Source: Clostridia bacterium (GTDB taxonomy: Bacteria; Bacillota_A; Clostridia; Oscillospirales; Butyricicoccaceae). Taken from it: DNA of 13,211 nt. Position numbers and translations under genes: made by a program. Below the pieces are notes generated by a model. That model saw only the letters and a list, made by a program, of their open reading frames with translations. It was not told the DNA's origin and did no database searches. The stretch covers positions 1-13,211 of the forward strand of contig JAFOHJ010000009.1 in assembly GCA_017421885.1 (NCBI GenBank), read 5' to 3'. Shown here in pieces: positions 1-5,091 of this stretch (its first letter is position 1; each line of letters starts with the position of its first letter).

Positions 1-18
1 GCATAAAAGCAAAATAAA

Positions 19-46
19 AAGACCCCGTCCAGTTGGATCGGGTCTT
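19..46 (-). terminator. Rho-independent terminator after the small Cro-like gene
   Basis: An imperfect hairpin (AAGACCC at 19-25 pairs with GGGTCTT at 40-46, with GTCC/GGAT extending the stem around an AGTT loop). Read on the minus strand it is followed by TTTTTATTTTG, a U-rich tail. It lies about 23 bases beyond the stop of the minus-strand ORF at 69-158, so it is the natural end of that short transcript. Confidence 0.7.
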
Positions 47-68
47 CGTCTATTTCAGCTATTCTTTC

Positions 69-158
69 TTAGTCGATCTTACGCCGGAGCTCCTCGGCTA
101 CCTCCCTCTGTGTTAAACCTCTTTCGACGATTAGTCCTCGCAGTTTGGCGACGTTCAT
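69..158 (-). CDS. 29-residue Cro-like / truncated XRE helix-turn-helix peptide
   Basis: A very short ORF with strong expression signals: ATG at 158-156 preceded by GAGGAGGTG at good spacing, and a consensus promoter further upstream (194-222). The peptide begins MNVAKLRGLIVERGLTQREV and then AEELRRKID. This matches the first half of small phage or element XRE/Cro regulators (helix 1, then the start of the helix-turn-helix), which normally run 60-70 residues. It is divergent from a CI/LexA-type repressor, the place where Cro sits in a lysogeny-style switch. Removing one C near the codon after AEEL would restore GVRSTKKE, closer to the usual helix-turn-helix continuation, but that frame also stops after about 32 residues. 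It may therefore be a decayed cro, a leader peptide, or a genuine microprotein. The signals are plain; the function is inference. Confidence 0.5.
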   Translation of the reverse strand: MNVAKLRGLIVERGLTQREVAEELRRKID

Positions 159-193
159 CTTTTCACCTCCTCGTAACTTCTGATGTCACCTAC

Positions 194-222
194 ATAATAC
201 TACCGAAAAAGTAACTTGTCAA
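194..222 (-). promoter_or_regulatory. Consensus sigma-A promoter for the Cro-like gene
   Basis: On the minus strand, TTGACA (222-217), a 17-base spacer, then TATTAT (199-194). The predicted start lies near 187, about 30 bases before the ATG at 158. It faces the promoter at 234-262, so the two start regions form a compact divergent switch. Confidence 0.8.
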
Positions 223-233
223 GACATTTTTGC

Positions 234-262
234 TTGCTTTTCAGAAGATTTGGTGATATAAT
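234..262 (+). promoter_or_regulatory. Promoter of the LexA/CI-type repressor gene
   Basis: TTGCTT (234-239), a 17-base spacer, TATAAT (257-262). The expected start is near 269, inside the inverted half-site AAGTTACG, which suggests autoregulation. The gene has a strong ribosome-binding site, AAGGAGGT at 283-290. Confidence 0.7.
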
Positions 263-296
263 AAAGTTACGAAAATTACCTTAAGGAGGTAGAAAT

Positions 297-944
297 ATGG
301 CAACGCAGGAGAAAAAGTCTACTGTCGGTAGTAGGATTCGTTCGGTCAGGGAGCAGAGAGGACTCACTATGGAAACACTCGGTGAGCTCTGCGGCACGAC
401 AAAGCAAACTATCTATAAATATGAGACCGGCATTGTCACAAACATACCACTCAGTAGACTCGAAAAGGTAGCCGCCGTCCTGAACACAACACCTGAATAC
501 CTCATGGGCTGGGAGGATAACACAAAGGTCCACGTTCCCAATGTCTTCCCTATTCAGGTCAAGAAGTTCACGCTCCTCGGAGATATAGCTTGCGGCGAAC
601 CGACTCTCGCCGATGAGCACGTAGAGCTGTATGTGTCAGCAGGTGCAGGTCTCCACGCCGACTTCTGCCTCCGCGCTAAGGGCGACAGCATGACAGGTGC
701 GAGGATCTACGACGGCGACATCGTCTTTGTCCGTAAGCAGGATAGTGTCGAAGATGGTGAGATCGCAGCTGTCCTCATCGACGGCGAAGCTACTCTCAAG
801 CGCGTCTATTACGATCGGGAAGCTAATGTCATCTCCCTCTTCGCCGAAAATCCTCAATTCAAAACAATGCGTTTTAGTGGTTCGCAGCTCGACCAAATCC
901 GTATTCTCGGTAAGGCCGTGGCTTTCCAAAGTGATATAAGATAG
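297..944 (+). CDS. XRE-family repressor with LexA/S24 autoproteolysis domain (CI-like)
   Basis: 215 residues, the usual size of phage CI or element LexA-like repressors. Residues about 10-70 are an XRE helix-turn-helix (RIRSVREQRGLTMETLGELC, then the recognition-helix segment TTKQTIYKYETG). After a linker, residues about 85-212 form the S24 peptidase fold. The likely self-cleavage site is Cys99-Gly100 in DIACGEP; a Cys-Gly bond is used by UmuD, whereas LexA and lambda CI use Ala-Gly. The catalytic pair is Ser131 (KGDSMTG) and Lys168 (ATLKRVYY). Such proteins hold an integrated element silent and are inactivated when RecA filaments form during DNA damage. It sits divergent from a Cro-like ORF and upstream of a membrane protein and an integrase. 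The start is fixed by AAGGAGGT seven bases before the ATG. Family is certain; SOS induction is inferred from the intact catalytic residues. Confidence 0.93.
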   Translation: MATQEKKSTVGSRIRSVREQRGLTMETLGELCGTTKQTIYKYETGIVTNIPLSRLEKVAAVLNTTPEYLMGWEDNTKVHVPNVFPIQVKKFTLLGDIACGEPTLADEHVELYVSAGAGLHADFCLRAKGDSMTGARIYDGDIVFVRKQDSVEDGEIAAVLIDGEATLKRVYYDREANVISLFAENPQFKTMRFSGSQLDQIRILGKAVAFQSDIR

Positions 945-955
945 GAGGTACATGT

Positions 956-2035
956 ATGTTCTTTGCGGGTTTGCTGTTGATTGCTGTAGCAATGTCGATT
1001 GCTCAAGATATCATAGTCGGCCTCTGCGCGAGTATCGCGCTTGCCGCGCACGATGTTATTCCCACGGCACTGTCCACAGCAGGCATCTATGTTATCATCA
1101 TCGCGCTGAGCGCGTTGTACGAAAAGGTCTTTGTCTCGGCATTTTCAAAACGCGGTGAGCAAAAAAGGCTCATCCTTTTCGCACTCTTAGCGTGGTTTAT
1201 TGATCTTTTGGTTGCGGCGGCCATGCGGAGAACCATAATCTCCGCAATGTCGCTTGTTTCACTTGGCCTCATTTACGAGTATTTCAAGTGGAGACGCGCC
1301 GAAAAGATGGGAACGACCGAAACGACAGCTGTAGATGCCCAGATGATAGAAAACCCTCCGAAAACAGAGCTTCTGCCTCAAATAGTTGAGCCGTCTGCGC
1401 CTAATAGAGAAAAGAAAGCCGAGCACAAGGTACGGGTTAAAGTTATGCCTGCCTCACATTCTGGTATAGAGCCTGCCCAGGAGGATCTACAACCTACCGA
1501 AACTGTTCCGGTAGCAGCGCCCACTCCGGAGAAACCTAAGCCCCAGAACAAGCGCTCACGTGGCTTGCTCCCTTATGTGTGCTCTGTTTTGGCTGTGGCC
1601 GTCTGTGTTCTCGGTGTTCTTTGTGTAAAACTATCCACTGAGAACAAGGATCTTTCTCTTTCAGTGGACAACCTAACCGCGCAGATCGATAACACCGAAA
1701 AGATTAAAAACCAGCTCGATATGTTCAAAAAATTACTGTACACTGCGCAAACGGATCTTGATGAATGGCGAGCTATTCGTACAGTGGAGGAACTTATTAC
1801 CAAGGCTGAGTCGGCTAACAACTTCTACCTGTCATATTTAGCTGAGTACGCAGAGTATACAGAAATGACTGCATCGGTAATTATTCCAGGGGAAAACCTA
1901 TACCATCGTTTGAACTGTTATGAAGCAAAATCTGAAGCAGAATCATACTATTTAACTCCCACCGTCGTTGCAAAACAATCGGGCAGGGAACAGTGTGACT
2001 GTATATGGCGCCTGTATGGGTATGTTCGGCCATAG
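956..2035 (+). CDS. Membrane protein with coiled coil and Cys/His-containing C-terminal tail, function unknown
   Basis: 359 residues; I do not recognise the family. AGGAGGT overlaps the repressor stop codon, so the gene is probably cotranscribed with it. Four hydrophobic segments (about 4-30, 41-61, 71-89, 94-110) are followed by a hydrophilic Pro/Glu/Lys-rich linker (115-200). A fifth helix (about 204-226) and a coiled-coil-like stretch (228-300, with SVDNLTAQIDNTEKIKNQL) come next. The tail holds Y316-H317, C321, A339, G343, C347 and C349. This resembles the short YH-x3-C ... A-x3-G-x3-C-x(1-2)-C motif seen at the ends of many bacterial proteins and likely to bind metal; here the last two cysteines are one residue apart. 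Position in the element suggests a cargo or exclusion/sensing role, but that is speculation. An upstream ATG at 952 is in another frame. Confidence 0.75.
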   Translation: MFFAGLLLIAVAMSIAQDIIVGLCASIALAAHDVIPTALSTAGIYVIIIALSALYEKVFVSAFSKRGEQKRLILFALLAWFIDLLVAAAMRRTIISAMSLVSLGLIYEYFKWRRAEKMGTTETTAVDAQMIENPPKTELLPQIVEPSAPNREKKAEHKVRVKVMPASHSGIEPAQEDLQPTETVPVAAPTPEKPKPQNKRSRGLLPYVCSVLAVAVCVLGVLCVKLSTENKDLSLSVDNLTAQIDNTEKIKNQLDMFKKLLYTAQTDLDEWRAIRTVEELITKAESANNFYLSYLAEYAEYTEMTASVIIPGENLYHRLNCYEAKSEAESYYLTPTVVAKQSGREQCDCIWRLYGYVRP

Positions 2036-2040
2036 ATCAT

Positions 2041-2100
2041 AAAAAAAAGACCCTCCTATGTTGTTGTAGGCTGGCACCGACAAACATCAAAAGGAGGATC
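2041..2100 (-). terminator. Hairpin covering the integrase ribosome-binding site; intrinsic terminator on the minus strand
   Basis: GACCCTCCT (2049-2057) pairs with AGGAGGATC (2092-2100) with one mismatch, and ATGTTGTTGT can continue the stem against ACAAACAT. Read on the minus strand, the stem is followed by TCTTTTTTTT, an ideal intrinsic terminator that would stop transcription entering the element from its right. Read on the plus strand, the 3' arm contains the integrase Shine-Dalgarno AGGAGG (2092-2097), so the same structure could mask it in a long read-through mRNA. The pairing is visible; either role is inference. Confidence 0.6.
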
Positions 2101-2105
2101 GCCTT

Positions 2106-3224
2106 ATGGAAACAAAGTCTACTAAGAAAAACACAAAAGAAAAGAAGTCACGTTATGTGACGCGTACCTTTACTCTACCCAATGACAAGAGGAAATACGT
2201 CTACGGCAAAACCGCCGAAGAGGCTGACAAGAAACTGGCCGAGCTTAAGGCTGAGGTCGAGCTGGGCGTAAACATCGACGACGATACAACATTCGGCGAG
2301 CTGGCCAAGATCTGGCTCGAAAAGTACAAGGCTCCGTATATTGAGGGGTCTACCGCTTACCGCATCAAAGGTCAAGTTAATGCACACCTGATGCCGACCT
2401 TTGCGACTATGCTGGTACGCAACATCACCAGCTCCATGGTTCGTGATTGGTACTCGGGCCTTATCGAGAATCGATCGGTAAATGTTTGCCAAAAACTGCT
2501 GCGCTACATCAGGGAGATCTTTGACTTGGCCGTCGATATAGGATGCGTAGCCAAGAGCCCTGTTCCCCTTACGATGAGGCCGCCTACGGATAAGAGCGCG
2601 AAAAAAGAGAAAGTCGTTATGCCGGTGGAGGTCGAAGAGTATCTGCTTGACAAGCTACCTCTGTTCTCATCGTCGCGTCTCATGTTCATGCTCTGCCGAT
2701 ACGCAGGGCTTAGAAGAGGTGAGGATGGTGCAATGAACTGGGACAGCATTGATCTTGACGCGGAGGTTCTGCACATCCGTCGCAATCTTTCACTCGACGG
2801 CAAGGGCTATCCTATAATTAAGGACCACACCAAAACTGTAAATGGCATCCGAGTCGTGCCAATTCCCGATGTCCTACTTAAAGAGTTGCGTATGTGGTAC
2901 GATGTCATAGGCACCACCAACGGGGTCTGCATAGATGACGAGATAATACATAGCCCGGAAGGTTTTCTGTTCAGGAACATTAACGGTGGGGCCCCCAACC
3001 CAGCCAACCTGTTCCGAACTTCACGTGTAATCAAGCAATACTGCGCAAACGTTGACCCTGAGTTCGCGAAGACTTTCTCCCTCCACATACTGCGACACAC
3101 CTATGTAACTCGTCTGTTTGAGGTAGGAGTCAACGTCAAGGCCATACAGTTCATCGTCGGACACTCAGCTGTATGTTATTTTTATTCCTTGGAAACATCA
3201 GCTGAAAGAACTTCGGGAAGTTGA
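2106..3224 (+). pseudogene. int: Tyrosine recombinase/integrase with aberrant, probably truncated C-terminus
   Basis: A phage/ICE-type integrase. Residues about 16-55 look like an AP2-like arm-binding domain (SRYVTRTFTLPNDKRKYVYG). Residues about 62-150 are the SAM-like core-binding domain (TFGELAKIWLEKY). The catalytic domain follows. Visible active-site residues are Arg203 in AGLRRGE, His327 and Arg330 in LHILRHTY, and His353 in IVGHS; Lys243/244-region HTKT supplies the likely lysine. Family resemblance stops right after GHS. The nucleophilic Tyr is normally about nine residues beyond this His, but position 362 is Leu, and the only nearby tyrosines (358, 360) sit in unrelated AT-rich coding. 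The ORF ends 19 residues past GHS, short of the usual C-terminal helix. AGGAGG at 2092-2097 supports the ATG. I call it a broken or chimeric integrase; an assembly join at about 3168 would look the same. Confidence 0.8.
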
Positions 3225-3483
3225 AGAAAAATATATTGTTGACCCTAAATCCATTGATATTGTTAAAACTTGGATAAAAAAAGAAATATTCGTTAGTGAA
3301 GGATTGGATAGTGGCTATCCTATAAGCTTTGACGTGAAGGATTTCGTAGGCTATAAGTTCATGTGTGATAACAAAAGATTTATTACGGGCTTATGTTTGC
3401 ATGATTTCGATTATTGCTTGACGATTCTGTATAAAAATATGCCCGAACTTTTAAATGCCGATTTGAACAATGTAGAAGAATAA
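3172..3483 (+). pseudogene. 3' fragment of an unrelated AT-rich gene, function unknown
   Basis: In a frame shifted from the integrase there is an open stretch of 103 codons ending at TAA 3481-3483, with no credible start codon or ribosome-binding site. It contains IPWKHQLKELREVEEKYIV, then DPKSIDIVKTWIKKEIF, GYPISFDVKDFVGYKFM and a Glu-ending tail. Codons are strikingly A/T-rich (AAA, AAT, ATT, GAA, TTA), unlike both the integrase and the core genes, which suggests a different origin. The reading frame stays open backwards into the integrase, so the true 5' end has been replaced by integrase sequence around 3168-3175. I do not recognise the family. It is followed by a strong terminator, consistent with the natural end of a gene. 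Confidence 0.55.
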
Positions 3484-3494
3484 TTCTTGTGCAA

Positions 3495-3532
3495 AAATCT
3501 CCCTATGAAAATGTCATAGGGAGATTTCTTTT
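3495..3532. terminator. Strong bidirectional terminator
   Basis: A perfect 14-bp stem (3495-3508 with 3514-3527) around a 5-base loop, flanked by CTTTT on the right and AAAAA on the left. It ends both the AT-rich fragment (plus) and the DUF3841-like pair (minus). The minus-strand stop codon (3531-3533) overlaps its right flank. Confidence 0.9.
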
Positions 3533-4112
3533 ACCTTATCTCTTTTATCCATTCTTTTTTGATGCACCAGAGTCCGGCCTGGACACTGCCGACACCCGAC
3601 AGGTCGCCTGACTTAAGGGCATCGTTGTGTCGGAAAAGGCGCTTCCAACTCTGGGTGATCTGATCTCTCAGGTCGGGATAAAAGCTGCTCAGCATAACAT
3701 CACTTCCGCTGATTCCGCGCATACGCAATTCTTCGAGAAAGGCGCGTTCGTCGGCTTCATTTTTGCCGATGTATTTCATCTGCATGATCCTGTTCCAATC
3801 GTACATATCAAACAGAACCACCTCATCAAGGGGTACTCTGAGTGTAAGTATCCTCGATGCGCTGCCGGCCTCCATGAGGTACTGATCCATAAAGGCCCAG
3901 TAGGGGAACTCGGCTCCATCAGGCTTTGGAACATAGCGTGGCAGCTTCGACACGAACCATCGGTATGCCGTCAGAAACACCTTTGCGCTCTCATCGTATT
4001 TTTTCTCCACATATTCGGCCTTCGAGAAGGCGGCGCCGTCTCTCATAACGGCATCCACCACCACCTGAGCCTGCGAAGCATAGAGTGTCACTGTGTTATG
4101 CTGATTATCCAT
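3531..4112 (-). CDS. DUF3841-like protein, second copy
   Basis: About 193 residues from the chosen ATG at 4112 (MDNQHNTVTLYASQAQ). An upstream ATG at 4145 is in frame, but GGGAG at 11 bases favours the inner start, and the inner start aligns best with the neighbour. The protein is a divergent paralogue of the gene just upstream. They share Q-x(5-10)-L/V, an AYRW/AYDW motif, PDGAEFPYWAF/RPEGADYPVWLSF, a W...I...YI.KNE.D block, a G-S motif, FYP...I..SW..LF and a terminal W.I.KEWI..I. Family function is unknown; members are small soluble proteins of Firmicutes. The start lies inside the 3' end of the upstream gene (25-base overlap), pointing to translational coupling. The family assignment is from memory of the conserved pattern. 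Confidence 0.75.
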   Translation of the reverse strand: MDNQHNTVTLYASQAQVVVDAVMRDGAAFSKAEYVEKKYDESAKVFLTAYRWFVSKLPRYVPKPDGAEFPYWAFMDQYLMEAGSASRILTLRVPLDEVVLFDMYDWNRIMQMKYIGKNEADERAFLEELRMRGISGSDVMLSSFYPDLRDQITQSWKRLFRHNDALKSGDLSGVGSVQAGLWCIKKEWIKEIR

Positions 4113-4639
4113 TCTTTTCTTATCTCCCATATATTGCCGTAGCACAGAGGTCCGCCCAGATCGATGGACTCGTCGAACAGCCCCGGCCAGCTTTCCAGTA
4201 TCTCACGTTTGATCTGCGGATAAAAGGGGGTCATAAAGGCGCGGGCATCGCTGGTGCCGTAATCTTCCAGAAGCTGAGCGTGCCGCTTTTTGTCCTTTTC
4301 GTTTTTCGGAATATAGGTGAAGTTGAGTATGGCGCTCCATTTGGCTATGTTGACCCGCGCGATCATCTCCTCATCCACCTCCAGTTCCAGTATAACCGTG
4401 CCGGGGGTGGGCAGCATGGCGGCCTCATGTGAGAAGGACAGCCACACGGGATAGTCGGCCCCTTCCGGGCGAAAGCTTTGATTTGGCAGGCTTTTTGCCA
4501 GCCAGTCATAGGCTTCCATCAGCATTTTCGAGTCCTCGTTTTTAAGAACATGCTGCTTTTTGGCCATGTGAACGCCATTATGTTCGAGTGCTTCCAGTAT
4601 CGCGCAGCTCTGCTTGGTCCAAACCCTTATTTTTGCCAT
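4088..4639 (-). CDS. DUF3841-like protein, first copy
   Basis: 183 residues, beginning MAKIRVWTKQSCAILEALE, the type of opening (a short strand then W-T-x-Q) seen in DUF3841 proteins. Conserved points are EAYDWLAKSLP (about 43-53), RPEGADYPVWLSF (about 57-69), the TYIPKNEKDKKRH segment, FYPQIKREILESWPGLF, and WEIRKEWI near the end. No signal peptide, membrane helix or known catalytic motif is visible, so it is probably a cytosolic protein of unknown role. AGGAGGTG sits five bases before the ATG. Transcription comes from an extended -10 promoter just after a tRNA terminator and runs into the overlapping paralogue. The tandem pair suggests gene duplication followed by divergence, perhaps forming a heteromer. 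Confidence 0.82.
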   Translation of the reverse strand: MAKIRVWTKQSCAILEALEHNGVHMAKKQHVLKNEDSKMLMEAYDWLAKSLPNQSFRPEGADYPVWLSFSHEAAMLPTPGTVILELEVDEEMIARVNIAKWSAILNFTYIPKNEKDKKRHAQLLEDYGTSDARAFMTPFYPQIKREILESWPGLFDESIDLGGPLCYGNIWEIRKEWIISITQ

Positions 4640-4660
4640 AACTTCACCTCCTGTATGAAA

Positions 4661-4669
4661 AGTATATCA
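4661..4669 (-). promoter_or_regulatory. Extended -10 promoter for the DUF3841-like operon
   Basis: On the minus strand TGATATACT contains the extended -10 form TG-n-TATACT. A -35 box 17 bases upstream is poor (TTTTTG, part of the tRNA terminator tail). The predicted start is about 15-20 bases before AGGAGGTG. Confidence 0.45.
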
Positions 4670-4689
4670 CAGTAAAGACAAAACAAAAA

Positions 4690-4713
4690 GCCCTCACAGT
4701 TTCCTGTGAGGGC
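4690..4713 (-). terminator. Terminator of the downstream tRNA-Gln copy
   Basis: GCCCTCACAG, loop TTTC, CTGTGAGGGC: a perfect 10-bp stem, followed on the minus strand by TTTTTGTTTTG. It begins five bases after the tRNA CCA end. Confidence 0.9.
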
Positions 4714-4718
4714 CTATT

Positions 4719-4792
4719 TGGCAGCGATGCAAGGATTCGAACCCTGACTAACTGATCCAGAGTCAGCTGTGCTACCGTTACACAACATCGCT
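4719..4792 (-). tRNA. tRNA-Gln (anticodon CUG), copy 2 of a tandem pair
   Basis: A 74-nt cloverleaf on the minus strand. The acceptor AGCGATG pairs with CATCGCT; the D arm is GTGT/GCAC. The anticodon arm GCTGA-CTCTGGA-TCAGT places CTG at positions 34-36, reading CAG codons (Gln). The T arm is CAGGG-TTCGAAT-CCTTG, with discriminator G and an encoded CCA end. It is identical base for base to the copy at 4890-4963. Its own consensus promoter lies at 4806-4834 and its own terminator at 4690-4713, so it is an independent unit. Confidence 0.95.
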
Positions 4793-4805
4793 ATGAGCGG
4801 AATAT

Positions 4806-4834
4806 ATTATAAACTCTTTCTGACCGATTGTCAA
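4806..4834 (-). promoter_or_regulatory. Perfect consensus promoter of tRNA-Gln copy 2
   Basis: Minus strand: TTGACA (4834-4829), 17-base spacer, TATAAT (4811-4806). The start would fall about 8 bases before the mature tRNA 5' end at 4792, leaving a very short leader. Confidence 0.9.
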
Positions 4835-4860
4835 GAAAGAACTTGAAAGGGGGAGAAAAA

Positions 4861-4884
4861 TCCCTCACAGTTTCCTGTGAGGGA
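4861..4884 (-). terminator. Terminator of the upstream tRNA-Gln copy
   Basis: TCCCTCACAG, loop TTTC, CTGTGAGGGA: the same hairpin as at 4690-4713 except that the closing G-C pair is changed to T-A on both arms, a compensated change. It is followed on the minus strand by TTTTTCTCCC. Confidence 0.9.
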
Positions 4885-4889
4885 TCGTC

Positions 4890-4963
4890 TGGCAGCGATG
4901 CAAGGATTCGAACCCTGACTAACTGATCCAGAGTCAGCTGTGCTACCGTTACACAACATCGCT
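4890..4963 (-). tRNA. tRNA-Gln (anticodon CUG), copy 1 of a tandem pair
   Basis: Identical 74-nt cloverleaf to 4719-4792, with anticodon CTG, TTCGAAT T-loop and encoded CCA. It is displaced by exactly 171 bp, as is its terminator. The surrounding spacer is not conserved, so the duplication is old enough for the flanks to drift while tRNA and terminator are held. Its promoter at 4977-5004 is back to back with that of polA. Confidence 0.95.
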
Positions 4964-4976
4964 ACGAACAGATTTT

Positions 4977-5004
4977 ATTATAACAAGTTTTTTCGTTTTG
5001 TCAA
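4977..5004 (-). promoter_or_regulatory. Consensus promoter of tRNA-Gln copy 1
   Basis: Minus strand: TTGACA (5004-4999), 16-base spacer, TATAAT (4982-4977). The start would be a few bases before the tRNA 5' end at 4963. Confidence 0.88.
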
Positions 5005-5013
5005 GCGATTTAT

Positions 5014-5042
5014 TTGATTTTTTTTAGGAAATATAATATAAT
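5014..5042 (+). promoter_or_regulatory. Promoter of the polA-rimI-tsaD operon
   Basis: TTGATT (5014-5019), 17-base spacer, TATAAT (5037-5042); a second overlapping TATAAT lies at 5032-5037. It is divergent from the tRNA promoter ten bases away. CGGAGG at 5079-5084 is the ribosome-binding site of polA. Confidence 0.7.
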
Positions 5043-5091
5043 ATTTCGAGTAGTGATTTAGTGCAAAACTCCCACTTTCGGAGGTATATAT

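Larger units (their letters stand above)
172..271. promoter_or_regulatory. Probable repressor operators: repeated GTAACTT half-sites
   Basis: The heptamer GTAACTT occurs at 173-179 and 211-217 and inverted (AAGTTAC) at 264-270. The outer two extend to the inverted octamer CGTAACTT (172-179) / AAGTTACG (264-271). A second inverted pair, CTTCTGA (177-183) / TCAGAAG (241-247), lies in the same span. The copies fall in the leader of the minus-strand gene, beside its -35 box, and at the expected start site of the plus-strand repressor gene. This is the placement expected of operators bound by the repressor encoded at 297-944. Binding itself is inferred. Confidence 0.5.

Noticed and set aside
952..1158. 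68-codon ORF starting at ATG 952
   Set aside because: It overlaps the start of the membrane-protein gene in another frame, encodes a Cys/Arg-rich shadow sequence, and AGGAGGT is better spaced for ATG 956.
4719..4963. attB site for the integrase in the tRNA-Gln genes
   Set aside because: No copy of the tRNA 3' end is found near the integrase end (about 3150-3500), so nothing ties the element to these tRNAs.
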